Shown here piece by piece: positions 52,983 to 61,408 of a stretch of DNA of 64,000 nucleotides. Source of the DNA: Spirochaetaceae bacterium (lineage in GTDB: Bacteria; Spirochaetota; Spirochaetia; SZUA-6; Bin103); contig JAPPKD010000108.1 of the NCBI GenBank assembly GCA_028820215.1, forward strand, positions 37,863 through 101,862, in the 5' to 3' direction. The notes below the pieces were generated by a model, which did not search any database, was not told where the DNA came from, and was given only the letters and a program-made list of their open reading frames with translations. Both the position numbers and the translations under genes were made by a program. Each line of letters begins with the position of its first letter. The stretch's first letter is position 1.

Positions 52983-53069
52983 CGTTCTCCGCTCCTTTGT
53001 CGAACTCCGCACGGATCGCTTCGGCTGAGCGACTGTAGATTGAACATGGAGCACCGGACGGGAGCGCTT

Positions 53070-53095
53070 CATGACCCAAAAGGGGGACAATTTTC
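53070..53095. repeat. CCCC/GGGG inverted-repeat element, copy 6
   Basis: CATGACCCAAAAGGGGGACA, a diverged member between lipoprotein 3 and the intact adenine deaminase stop. Position relative to both genes is the same as for copies 4 and 5. The rest of 52983-53250 shows no gene. Confidence 0.45.
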
Positions 53096-53250
53096 CGGCT
53101 CGTTGGTATCAGCCCCTTGTGCGGCGGTTGGAGCAACCGACGTGGGGGTGGTGGGTATCGCCCTTTCCCGTCCGTGCGATGCTTGCGTACCTACGACGGA
53201 GAGGCCGACTCTCTCTCGTCGGTCTTGCGCGGCGCGGACTCTCCGAGCGG

Positions 53251-55044
53251 CTAGCCCAACACCGGGATGTGGGCGAAGCGGGAGACGTCGACCAGACCCA
53301 GGTCGGAGATCCGCAGCTCGGGGATCACGGCCAGCGCCAGCAGGCTGAGCTGCATGTAGCCGTTGTTGAGCGCGCAGCCGCACTCGGTGAGCGCCCTCAT
53401 CACCCGGGCCGACTTCTCGGCGACCGCGCCGGCCGGCTCGTCGGACATCAGGCCGCCGATCGGCAACTCGACCAGGGCGGTCAGCATGCCGTCGCGCACC
53501 ACGGCGACGCCGCCGCCGGCGTCGACCAGCGTGTTCGCGGCCTGCGCCATGTTCGCGGCGCAGGTCCCGGCCACCAGCAGGTGGTGACAGTCGTGGGCGA
53601 CGGTGGTCGCCACGCCGCAGGCGGCGTCGAAGCCGAAGCCCTGCACGAAGCCGTTCACGACCCTGCCGCTCCCGTGATGGCGCTCCACCAGGGCCAGCGG
53701 CAGCACGTCCTGCGCCGGATCGGGCTGCACGCGGCCGCCGCGCACCTGCAGGGTCGCTGTCAGGTGGCGGGTGGCGGCATGGTTCTCGATCACGCCGATC
53801 ACGTTGGCCGGCACCGTGCCCGTGCGGCCGCCGGCATCCACCGCGAAATCACCGGCGGCCAGCGGCCGCGGCACGCGGACCGAGCGGCGAAAGCACTCCT
53901 CGTGCTTCCAGGGCGGCAGCTCGAGGAGCAGCCTCCCCTCCTCCGCCGCCACCGCGCCGCGGGAGATTACCGTTCCGGCGGCGAAGTCGTCGAGGTCTTC
54001 CACCAGCACCACGTCGGCGGAGCGCCCGGGCGCCAGGCAGCCCAGATCGCGATCGACACCGAAGTTCTGGGCGGTGTTGATGGTTGCCATCTGCAAGGCG
54101 ATCAGCGGATCGAGGCCCAGCCCGATCGCATGACGCAGCACGCGGTCCATGTGGCCCTCGGCCACCAGCGTGCCGGCGTGCACGTCGTCCGTGCACAGGA
54201 TGAACTGACGCGGGTCGAGCCCCCGCTCCGTGATGGCCGTGACCTGCGCGGCCACGTCGTACCAGGCCGAACCGAGCCGCAGCATCGGCCGCATGCCGCG
54301 GCGGGCGCGCTCGACGGCGTCCACCTCGCGCGTGTTCTCGTGATCGTCGGCCGGGCCGCCGGCCAGGTAGGCGTGAAACCGCCGGTCCAGCTCCGGGCTC
54401 GGGTAGTGGCCGCCGACCGTCTTGCCGGCGCGCATGGTGGCGGCCATCTCGGCGTGCATCTGCTGATCGCCGGCGACCACACCGGGGAAGTTCATCATCT
54501 CGCCCAAGCCGACGATCCCGGGCCAACTCATCGCCTCCTGCACGTCCTGGGGCGTGATGCGCGCGCCGGGCGTCTCCAGCCCCGGCGCCGACGGCACGCA
54601 GGAGGGCATCTGCACGAAGACGTGGATGGGCGAAGCCTCCGCCTCGGCCACCATCATGCGCACGCCGTCGAGGCCGAAGACGTTCGCCACCTCGTGCGGG
54701 TCGGTGAAGATCGCGGTGGTGCCGTGCGGGAGCACGGCGCGCACGTACTCCGTGATCGTGCACATGCTGCTCTCGACGTGCAGGTGGCCGTCGGTCAGGC
54801 CGGGCACCATGAACCGGCCCCCGGCCTCGACCACGCGCGTGCGGTCGCCGATGCAGTAGCCGGCGTCCTCGACGATGCAGGCGATGCGGCCGCGGCGCAC
54901 GGCGATGTCCATGCCGGGCACCACCTCGCGCGTGAGCACGTTGACCCAACGCCCGCCGCGGATCACCAGGTCGGCGGCTGCCCGTCCGGCGGCGACGTCC
55001 ACCAGGTCCGTCGCCACCGCGTGCCACGGTTCGCGTTGCGTCAA
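53251..55044 (-). CDS. ade: Adenine deaminase
   Basis: A 597-residue amidohydrolase-type enzyme converting adenine to hypoxanthine. The metal site begins VPGLTDGHLHVESSMCTITE; further landmarks are TTAIFTDPHEVANVFGLDGV, FILCTDDVHAGTLVAEGHMD and the C-terminal VAHDCHHLLVAGTCAANMAQ and LVELPIGGLMSDEPAG typical of Ade. The start is a TTG at 55044, 9 bp after the ABM gene, with GTG 55017 as alternative; the longer frame upstream is shadow. Length matches bacterial Ade (about 590). It ends a four-gene purine operon and its 3' end has been copied twice downstream. Confidence 0.93.
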   Translation of the reverse strand: MTQREPWHAVATDLVDVAAGRAAADLVIRGGRWVNVLTREVVPGMDIAVRRGRIACIVEDAGYCIGDRTRVVEAGGRFMVPGLTDGHLHVESSMCTITEYVRAVLPHGTTAIFTDPHEVANVFGLDGVRMMVAEAEASPIHVFVQMPSCVPSAPGLETPGARITPQDVQEAMSWPGIVGLGEMMNFPGVVAGDQQMHAEMAATMRAGKTVGGHYPSPELDRRFHAYLAGGPADDHENTREVDAVERARRGMRPMLRLGSAWYDVAAQVTAITERGLDPRQFILCTDDVHAGTLVAEGHMDRVLRHAIGLGLDPLIALQMATINTAQNFGVDRDLGCLAPGRSADVVLVEDLDDFAAGTVISRGAVAAEEGRLLLELPPWKHEECFRRSVRVPRPLAAGDFAVDAGGRTGTVPANVIGVIENHAATRHLTATLQVRGGRVQPDPAQDVLPLALVERHHGSGRVVNGFVQGFGFDAACGVATTVAHDCHHLLVAGTCAANMAQAANTLVDAGGGVAVVRDGMLTALVELPIGGLMSDEPAGAVAEKSARVMRALTECGCALNNGYMQLSLLALAVIPELRISDLGLVDVSRFAHIPVLG

Positions 55045-55052
55045 CGCAAGCC

Positions 55053-55370
55053 CTACTTCCAGCCGCCGTCCGGCGGCCAGATGTTGTAGCTGCCGGCACC
55101 CGCGCCGACCGGCCGCTCGTCCATCCAGTCCTTGACGGTATCCCGCCACTTGAGGAAGTGCGGGGTCTTCGTGTGGGCCTGGAACGCCCCCTCGTCGACG
55201 TACACCTCGTAGAGCCAGATCCGGTTCGGATCGGCTCCGTCCTGGATCACGTCGAAGCGCAGACAGCCCGGCTCGTCGTTCACGGAGCCGCGTGCGTCTC
55301 CGAGCATCGCCTCGATGAACTCGTCCTTGTGCCCTTTCTTGATCTGAATGGGGGCGACGATCACGTACAT
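55053..55370 (-). CDS. Antibiotic biosynthesis monooxygenase-type (ABM) protein
   Basis: A 105-residue ferredoxin-like-fold protein: MYVIVAPIQIKKGHKDEFIE, DEPGCLRFDVIQDGADPNRI and WLYEVYVDEGAFQAHTKTPH are typical of ABM-domain enzymes. AAGGAGGA lies 4-6 bases upstream of ATG 55370, a very strong ribosome-binding site. ABM proteins include heme- or quinone-acting oxygenases and signal-like (LsrG) enzymes. Placement between guanine and adenine deaminase genes is unusual; it could act on a purine-derived compound, but nothing in the sequence shows this. Confidence 0.85.
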   Translation of the reverse strand: MYVIVAPIQIKKGHKDEFIEAMLGDARGSVNDEPGCLRFDVIQDGADPNRIWLYEVYVDEGAFQAHTKTPHFLKWRDTVKDWMDERPVGAGAGSYNIWPPDGGWK

Positions 55371-55396
55371 GCGTTCCTCCTTGGGGACAGTTGCCG

Positions 55397-56737
55397 TCAG
55401 AAGTCTGCCGGATCGCCCGCCGGCTCGGCGAGCCACACCCGGCTGCCGGCGACGTAGGTGGCGCGCACCGCGCGGTCGTCGCCAAGGATCGCCAGCGCGA
55501 ACAGGGTCTCCTCCAGGTTCGCCGACAGCTCGTTGCGGGCGGCCAGCACGGGCGTGGCCGCGGGGTCGAGCACCACCAGGTCCGCCCAATGCCCGGGCTC
55601 CAGGCTTCCGACCTGGTCCAGGCCGAGCCGCAGCGCGTTGCCGCGGGTCGCCAGGTGGAACAGCTCGTGCGCGGTCGGCCGGCAGCCGCTCAGCATCGCC
55701 ACCTTGTACGCCTCTGCCATGGTCTGGAGCATCGAGTAGCTGGTGCCGCCGCCGACGTCGGTGGCCAGGCCGACGCCGACCGCGTGCGTCCCGTTCCTGA
55801 GGCGTCGGAGGTCGAACAGGCCCGATCCCAGGAAGGTGTTCGAGGTCGGGCAGTGCACGACGGTCGCGTCGGCCGCCGACAGGCACGCCCGCTCGCGCTC
55901 GGAGAGATGGATGCCGTGGGCGAACAGGCTGCGGGCGCCGACCAGGCCGAAGCGGTCGTAGACGTCGGTGTAGTCTTCCGCCCAGGGGAAGTCGCGCGCC
56001 ACCAGCGCGATCTCCGGCTCGCTTTCCGACAGGTGCGTGTGCACGTGGCAGTCGGCGTGGCGGGCGGCAAGCTCTCCGGCGGCGCGAAGCTGCGCCACGC
56101 TGGAGGTGACGGCGAAGCGCACGGTGATCGCGTAGCGCAGCCGGCCGCGGCCGTGCCAGCGCTCGATCAGCGCCTCGCTGTCCGCGGCGCCGCCGGCCGG
56201 GTCGTCGCAGAGCGCCGCCGGGGCGTTGCGGTCCATCATGGTCTTGCCGGTGACGATCGCCATCCGGCGCCGTTGCGCCGCCGCGAACAGGGCCTCGGTC
56301 GCGCCGCGATGGACCGTGGAGAAGACCACGGCCGCGGTCGTACCGTGCCGGATCAGCCGATCCAGGAACACCTCGGCCGCCGCGCACGCATGGGTTCGTG
56401 ATCGATAGCGGCACTCCTCCGGGAACGTGAACCGCTGCAGCCAGTCCAGCAGGTCCTTGCCCGGCGCCGCCAGCATCCGGTACTGCGGGAAATGGATGTG
56501 GGCGTCGATGAATCCCGGGAGCACCAGCGCCGACCCGTAGTCGTCGGCGGCCAGCGCGCGGTAGCGGTCGGGCAGCTCGGCGGCCGGACCGCACCAGGCG
56601 ATCCTGCCGTCGCCGCCCACGACGACCGCGCCGTGCTGATGAAAGCGGACCGCATCCTGCGGTCCGGCGCGCGCCGGGTCGTCGCGGTAGCTCAGCACCG
56701 CACCGCGCACCACCCGCCCGCCGGCGGCGGCGCTCAC
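55397..56737 (-). CDS. guaD: Guanine deaminase
   Basis: A 446-residue amidohydrolase converting guanine to xanthine. The metal ligands are in LPGFIDAHIHFPQYRMLAAP, then CHVHTHLSESEPEIALV, LFAHGIHLSERERACL and VGLATDVGGGTSYSMLQTM. FTFPEECRYRSRTHACAAAE is typical of GuaD rather than other deaminases. GTG 56737 overlaps the stop of uraD (GTGA). It feeds xanthine to the xanthine dehydrogenase encoded at 28-32 kb. Confidence 0.92.
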   Translation of the reverse strand: MSAAAGGRVVRGAVLSYRDDPARAGPQDAVRFHQHGAVVVGGDGRIAWCGPAAELPDRYRALAADDYGSALVLPGFIDAHIHFPQYRMLAAPGKDLLDWLQRFTFPEECRYRSRTHACAAAEVFLDRLIRHGTTAAVVFSTVHRGATEALFAAAQRRRMAIVTGKTMMDRNAPAALCDDPAGGAADSEALIERWHGRGRLRYAITVRFAVTSSVAQLRAAGELAARHADCHVHTHLSESEPEIALVARDFPWAEDYTDVYDRFGLVGARSLFAHGIHLSERERACLSAADATVVHCPTSNTFLGSGLFDLRRLRNGTHAVGVGLATDVGGGTSYSMLQTMAEAYKVAMLSGCRPTAHELFHLATRGNALRLGLDQVGSLEPGHWADLVVLDPAATPVLAARNELSANLEETLFALAILGDDRAVRATYVAGSRVWLAEPAGDPADF

Positions 56738-57255
56738 GGCGCGATCCGGTCTTCGATGCGGAAGCGGAGGATACGCTCGACGTTGGCCAGCGCCGTCGCG
56801 CGCTCGGTGGCGTCGTCGTTGCTTATCCGCTCCTCGAATGCCGTCAGGATCATGTCCTTGTTGGCGCCTTTCACCGCGAAGATGAACGGGAAGCCGAACC
56901 GGGCGCGGTAGCGGGTGTTGAGGTCGGCGAAGCGCTCGAACTCGTCCGGTGTCAGGCGGTCCAGGCCAGCCCCGGCCTGCTCCCGCCGTGACTCCGCGGC
57001 GATGCCACCGCCGCCGGCGTCGTCCGCCACGGCGGCACGATCGGCCAGGTCCGGGTGGGCGCGGATCAGCGCGATCTGGGACTCCGGAGGCGCGGCTCGC
57101 ACCGCGGCCACGAAGGCCGCAACCACGGCTTCGCGGCTGGCGAACGGCCGCCCGGCTGCCGCGCGTTCCGCCACCCATGGCGAGTGCTCGGCGATGTCAC
57201 CGAATCGCTCCGTGAACTCCGCGGCGTCGAGCGCGTTAACCGCGGTGACGGACAT
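56734..57255 (-). CDS. uraD: OHCU decarboxylase
   Basis: A 173-residue all-helical enzyme converting 2-oxo-4-hydroxy-4-carboxy-5-ureidoimidazoline to (S)-allantoin, the last step after uricase and HIU hydrolase. It shows FTERFGDIAEHSPWVAERAA, the active-site IALIRAHPDLADRAA histidine, RYRARFGFPFIFAVKGANKD and a helical end. ATG 57255 fits the family start; GTG 57279 is possible. It leads the operon uraD-guaD-ABM-ade on the minus strand. Confidence 0.93.
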   Translation of the reverse strand: MSVTAVNALDAAEFTERFGDIAEHSPWVAERAAAGRPFASREAVVAAFVAAVRAAPPESQIALIRAHPDLADRAAVADDAGGGGIAAESRREQAGAGLDRLTPDEFERFADLNTRYRARFGFPFIFAVKGANKDMILTAFEERISNDDATERATALANVERILRFRIEDRIAP

Positions 57256-57351
57256 CGGCGGGGAATCGAATGCTGACACTGAGAAGGACCGCCCCTCTCA
57301 TTATCGGCAGGTCACCGGCGCTGTATGCTCGCCCGTGACGCCGCGGCGGCA

Positions 57352-57786
57352 CTACGCGATTGCGGTGAGCCGGCGATCGAACGCGAACGTACGGATCTTG
57401 CCCGGGACGACCTCGTCGAAATCGGCGTGCACGGGGTTGATCACGACATTGCGTTCCAGTGGGTTGACCGCGCTCTGCGCCACGATCGCCAGATGCTCAC
57501 GGAGCATCCGCGCTCCGGTCTGCCGGGGATGGCCGCCGGCCGCGGTTGCTACGGCGATCAGGTGGTCGGGAACCTCCAGGTCGAGGACGCTGTGGTCAGG
57601 AAAGGCGGATGGGCGCGCCAGATTGGCGAGGATCTCCAGCGCGGCCAGGGAGGAGTTCTCGCTGCAGTACACCGCGCGCACTCCCTTGGGGTTCCACCTG
57701 CCCCCGTATCTGGCCGCCCCCTCCCCGCTCAACATCTCCTCGATGCTGCCGGCATGCTCGGTCTTGGCTATGCGCCACACTTTCAC
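57352..57786 (-). CDS. RES-domain toxin
   Basis: A 144-residue toxin of the RES family, whose members degrade NAD+ or ADP-ribosylate targets. The conserved arginine (ARYGGRWNPKGVRAVYCSEN), glutamate (SSLAALEILANLARP) and polar C-terminal region (AVNPLERNVVINPVHADFDE) are all present. GTG 57786 overlaps the antitoxin stop (GTGA), so translation is coupled. It appears intact, unlike the second pair at 32 kb. Confidence 0.9.
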   Translation of the reverse strand: MKVWRIAKTEHAGSIEEMLSGEGAARYGGRWNPKGVRAVYCSENSSLAALEILANLARPSAFPDHSVLDLEVPDHLIAVATAAGGHPRQTGARMLREHLAIVAQSAVNPLERNVVINPVHADFDEVVPGKIRTFAFDRRLTAIA

Positions 57787-58205
57787 GTCGGTATGCCGTG
57801 CTCCAGGCGGCCGATGAGGTCGATCACGTCGTCTGCGCCAATAGCGGTGTTGGCCCGTTCGAGCGGTGTCTCGCCGGCCAGCGCGGGGTTGGGATGCTTG
57901 AGCCACTCGATCGCGTCGTCCCGGTCGAAGTCGAAGTACGCAACCGCCCGGTTGAACACCTTCGCTACCACGGCGGCGCGATCACCCTCGTCTCGGCGCA
58001 GAACCCCTTGGCTCTTGCGCCGAACGAGCGTCTGGCGCGCAGTGCCGACCATGTCGGCCAGCTGCGTCTCGCTCACATCCAGAGCGTCCCTCAGCGTGTC
58101 CAGAAAGCTGGCGGAAAGGCCGCTGCGAACTTCGGCCAGCGTGGGTGGGTCGATCACGCCAACCGCGCGGGGTTCCTCACTGACTTCCTTGATTGTCCTG
58201 CCCAT
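57783..58205 (-). CDS. Xre/MbcA/ParS antitoxin
   Basis: A 140-residue antitoxin with an N-terminal Xre-like helix-turn-helix (GLSASFLDTLRDALDVSETQ, TARQTLVRRKSQGVLRRDEG) and the C-terminal toxin-binding domain (AIEWLKHPNPALAGETPLER, IDLIGRLEHGI). It should bind the RES toxin and repress its own promoter at the palindrome just upstream of ATG 58205. Confidence 0.9.
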   Translation of the reverse strand: MGRTIKEVSEEPRAVGVIDPPTLAEVRSGLSASFLDTLRDALDVSETQLADMVGTARQTLVRRKSQGVLRRDEGDRAAVVAKVFNRAVAYFDFDRDDAIEWLKHPNPALAGETPLERANTAIGADDVIDLIGRLEHGIPT

Positions 58206-58207
58206 CT

Positions 58208-58225
58208 GGTACTATCGATCATACC
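58208..58225. promoter_or_regulatory. Operator-like palindrome before RES/Xre pair
   Basis: GGTACTATCGATCATACC is an imperfect palindrome (14 of 18 positions symmetrical) 2-20 bases before the antitoxin ATG. On the minus strand it includes TATGAT, a good -10 box. This fits autorepression by the Xre antitoxin. Confidence 0.55.
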
Positions 58226-58272
58226 ATATGGGAAGCGTGGCGTCATCCGGCCGCAAAACCGCTGGGATGAGT

Positions 58273-58306
58273 CAAGAGAGCGCTGCCATGGGACAGCGCT
58301 CTCTTG
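58273..58306. terminator. 13-bp perfect hairpin after BMP gene
   Basis: CAAGAGAGCGCTG (58273-58285) and CAGCGCTCTCTTG (58294-58306) pair fully around an 8-base loop, 6 bp past the stop of the binding-protein gene on the minus strand. There is no T-run. It probably ends the transporter operon and insulates the RES/Xre pair. Confidence 0.6.
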
Positions 58307-58312
58307 GGGCGG

Positions 58313-59371
58313 TCAACCGGGCAGCTTGTCGTCGACGCCCTGCACGTACCAGTTCATGCCGAGCAGCGTGCCGTCGTCGAGCGCCTCGCCCTCGCCGATC
58401 ACCATCTCGCCTTCCTGGTTGTAGATCGGGCCCTTGAACGGGTGCAGCTCTCCTGAGACGATCGCCGCTTCCGTCTCCATGGCCAGCGCCTTCACCTCAT
58501 CCGGCATGTTGGTATAGGGCGCCATGCGGACCATGCCCGGAGCGATGCCGTCCCAGGTGTCCGTGGACTCCCAGGTGCCGTCGAGCACGGCCCTGGTGCG
58601 AGCCACGTAGTAGGGAGCCCACTCGTCGATGACGGAGGTGAGCTGCGCGGTCGGGGCGAACTTGATCATGTCCGACGCCTGCCCGAAGCCGACCACGCCC
58701 TGCTCCTCCGCGATCTGCAGCGGCGCGGTGGAGTCGGTGTGCTGGGTGATGATGTCCGCGCCCTGGCCGATCAGGACCTTGGCGGCGTCCGCTTCCTTGC
58801 CGGGATCGAACCAGGTGTTGACCCAGACCACCTTCAGCTTGAAGTCGGGGTTGATCGTCTGTGCGCCGAGCAGGAACGCGTTGATGCCGCGCACCACCTC
58901 CGGAATCGGGAACGAGGCGATGTAGCCGGCGACGCCGCTCTCCGACATCTGCGCCGCGATCTGACCGATGATGTAGCGCCCCTCATAGAAGCGCGCGGAG
59001 TAGATGGCCACGTTGTCGGCGCGCTTGTAGCCGGTGGCGTGCTCGAACTTCACGTCCGGGAAGTTCGCGGCCACGTTGATGGTCGGATCCATGAAGCCGA
59101 ACGACGTGGTGAAGATCAGCCCGGCGCCCTCGCGGGCCATGCGGGTGATGGCGCGCTCGGCGTCCGGGCCCTCCGCGATGTTCTCCACATAGATCGTCTC
59201 GACCCGGTCTCCGAATTCTTCCTGCACGGCCAGCAGGCCGTCGTGGTGCTGGTAGGTCCAGCCGTGATCGCCGATCGGGCCGACGTACACGAAGCCGACC
59301 TTCAGCTTGTCCTGGCCGAACGCCGCCACGGTCAGCATCAGCGCCAGCGCGACGATGAGTAGTTTCTTCAT
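58313..59371 (-). CDS. BMP-family (PnrA-like) substrate-binding protein
   Basis: A 352-residue periplasmic binding protein. A Sec signal peptide (KKLLIVALALMLTVAAFGQ) lacks a lipobox cysteine, unlike many PnrA proteins, so it is soluble. Motifs: VGFVYVGPIGDHGWTYQHHD, the GAGLIFTTSFGFMD region, YIIGQIAAQMSESGVAGYIA and VVWVNTWFDPGKEADAAKVL. Family members bind purine nucleosides or related compounds. AAGGAG lies before ATG 59371. It is the last gene of the transporter operon, 40 bp behind a permease; fits purine uptake. Confidence 0.92.
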   Translation of the reverse strand: MKKLLIVALALMLTVAAFGQDKLKVGFVYVGPIGDHGWTYQHHDGLLAVQEEFGDRVETIYVENIAEGPDAERAITRMAREGAGLIFTTSFGFMDPTINVAANFPDVKFEHATGYKRADNVAIYSARFYEGRYIIGQIAAQMSESGVAGYIASFPIPEVVRGINAFLLGAQTINPDFKLKVVWVNTWFDPGKEADAAKVLIGQGADIITQHTDSTAPLQIAEEQGVVGFGQASDMIKFAPTAQLTSVIDEWAPYYVARTRAVLDGTWESTDTWDGIAPGMVRMAPYTNMPDEVKALAMETEAAIVSGELHPFKGPIYNQEGEMVIGEGEALDDGTLLGMNWYVQGVDDKLPG

Positions 59372-59411
59372 CGGGAACTCCTTGAGTTGATGGTGGGCCG
59401 GCCGCGGCGAC

Positions 59412-60332
59412 CTACCGATCGGGCACGAACGGCTGCCCAATGCAAGCAGGGGTGTTCGCCTTCGTCAAGAAACGGTTGCCGGAGATCAGCACCAGCGCCG
59501 CGATGGTCGCCAGGTACGGCAGCGCCGACAGCAGTTGCGACGCCACGGCGATCCCCACGCCCTGCGCCCACAGGCCCATGATCCACACGGTGCCGAACAG
59601 GTAGGCGCCGATCGCGACGCGCCGCGGCGCCCACGTGGAGAACACCACCAGCGCCAGCGCGATCCAGCCCCGGCCTGCGGTCATGTTCTCGATCCACTGC
59701 GGCGTGTAGACCAGGGAGAGGTAGCCGCCGGCCAGCCCCGCGCAGGCCCCGCCGAAGGCGATGCAGGCGTACCGCACCGCGATCACCCGGAAGCCCAACG
59801 CGTGGGCGGAGTGGTGGTTGCCGCCGGTCGCGCGGATCACCAGCCCGATGCGGGTGCGCGCCAGCGTCCAGGCGACCAACACCGTGATCGCGATCGAGGC
59901 GTACACCAGCGGGTCCTGGCCGAACACCACCGGCCCGATGAACGGGAGATCGGTGAGCACCGGGATCTGGAGGTTCGGCAGCCTCACGCCGGGCAGGCCG
60001 GTGAAGTTCTCGCCGATCATCCCGGCGAGCCCCAGCCCGAACAGGGTGAGCGCCAGTCCGGTGGCGACCTGGTTGGTCACCAGCGTCTGGGTCAGGTAGG
60101 CGAACAGCAGCGCGATGACGATGCCGGTCCCGAGCGACACGGCCACGCCGGCCAGCGCCGATCCCGACGTGTAGGCCGCCGCGAAGCCGGTCACAGCACC
60201 CATGATCATCATGCCCTCGACGCCCAGGTTGAGGACCCCCGAACGCTCGACCACCAACTCCCCGATGGAGGCCAGCAACAACGGCGTCGCAGCCGTGATG
60301 ATGGTGAGGATCACCGCTTCCACACCGGTCAT
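59412..60332 (-). CDS. Nucleoside-type ABC transporter permease 2
   Basis: A 306-residue membrane protein of the BMP-associated permease family: AATPLLLASIGELVVERSGV, LNLGVEGMMIMGAVTGFAAA, and RATGGNHHSAHALGFRVIAV with RYACIAFGGACAGLAGGYLS. Around eight to nine membrane segments are visible. ATG 60332 overlaps the stop of permease 1 (ATGA). It pairs with permease 1 to form the channel. Confidence 0.92.
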   Translation of the reverse strand: MTGVEAVILTIITAATPLLLASIGELVVERSGVLNLGVEGMMIMGAVTGFAAAYTSGSALAGVAVSLGTGIVIALLFAYLTQTLVTNQVATGLALTLFGLGLAGMIGENFTGLPGVRLPNLQIPVLTDLPFIGPVVFGQDPLVYASIAITVLVAWTLARTRIGLVIRATGGNHHSAHALGFRVIAVRYACIAFGGACAGLAGGYLSLVYTPQWIENMTAGRGWIALALVVFSTWAPRRVAIGAYLFGTVWIMGLWAQGVGIAVASQLLSALPYLATIAALVLISGNRFLTKANTPACIGQPFVPDR

Positions 60333-61408
60333 CGCGGCAGCTCCGCGACCGGCCCCACGCGGAATCGCAGGCGGTACCGGATCAGCGTGTCGCACGCCAG
60401 GATGAAGAACAGCAGCGTCCCCTGGAACACCTGCGCCGTCTTGCTGGAAAGCCCCAGCGAGATCTGCGCCCCTTCGCCGCCCAGGTAGCTGATGGCGAGT
60501 ATGATCCCTGCAAGCAGCACCCCGATCGGGTTGAGCCGGCCCAGGAACGCCACGATGATCGCCGTGAATCCATAGCCGGGGGAGATGGTCGGCTGCAGTT
60601 GGCGGATCGGCCCCGCGATCTCGCCGATGCCGGCCAGCCCCGCCAAGCCGCCGGAGAGCAGCAGGCAGAACCACACGGTGCGCGGCCGCCGGAAGCCGCC
60701 GAATCCGCCGGCTCGCGGTGCGTCGCCGGACACCTGGATCTCGAAGCCCTTCAGGGTGCGCGACAGGAATACGAACAGCACCAGCACCGCCAGCAGCGCG
60801 AACGCTCCGCCCAGGTGGACGCGGCTGTAGCCGAGCGTCGGCAGGAGCTGAACGCCCTGCAGCGCCACCGACTCCGGAAAGTTGTACCCCTCGGGGTCGC
60901 GCCACGGACCGCGCACCAGCCAGTCCAGGACGAGCTGCGCCACGTAGACGAGCATCAGGCTGGTGAGGATCTCGTTCGCGCCGAAGCGGTTGCGGAGCAG
61001 CGCCGGGATCGCGGCCCACGCCATGCCGCCGGCGATGCCGAGTCCCATCATCAGCGGCAGCGCCAGCGGCGACTGCCACTCCGTGGCCAGCACGGGAATG
61101 GCGGCGCCGACGATGGCGCCCATGGTGAGCTGCCCCTCGGCGCCGATGTTCCAGACGTTGGCGCGGAAGCATACCGCCAGCCCGGCGCCGATCAGCACCA
61201 GCGGCGTCGCCTTGACGACCAGCTCCTCGATCGACCAGAGCGTCGTCACCGGCTCCACGAAGTAGACGTACAGTGCCGGCAGCGGCTCCAGGCCGCGCGC
61301 GGCAAAGAGAATGCCGCCGACGATCACGGTGAGCAGGATCGCCAGGACCGGCGAGCCCACGACCATCACGCGGCTGGGGTGCTGGCGTTTCTCGAATTGC
61401 AGCGTCAC
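60329..61408 (-). CDS. Nucleoside-type ABC transporter permease 1
   Basis: A 359-residue membrane protein. It begins TLQFEKRQHPSRVMVVGSPV and has LVLIGAGLAVCFRANVWNIG, AEGQLTMGAIVGAAIPVLA, NEILTSLMLVYVAQLVLDWL and SPGYGFTAIIVAFLGRLNPI, all typical of the first permease in BMP/PnrA transporters. GTG 61408 fits the family start. In such operons an ATPase gene normally lies immediately upstream, but here only a possible remnant is seen. Confidence 0.9.
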   Translation of the reverse strand: MTLQFEKRQHPSRVMVVGSPVLAILLTVIVGGILFAARGLEPLPALYVYFVEPVTTLWSIEELVVKATPLVLIGAGLAVCFRANVWNIGAEGQLTMGAIVGAAIPVLATEWQSPLALPLMMGLGIAGGMAWAAIPALLRNRFGANEILTSLMLVYVAQLVLDWLVRGPWRDPEGYNFPESVALQGVQLLPTLGYSRVHLGGAFALLAVLVLFVFLSRTLKGFEIQVSGDAPRAGGFGGFRRPRTVWFCLLLSGGLAGLAGIGEIAGPIRQLQPTISPGYGFTAIIVAFLGRLNPIGVLLAGIILAISYLGGEGAQISLGLSSKTAQVFQGTLLFFILACDTLIRYRLRFRVGPVAELPR

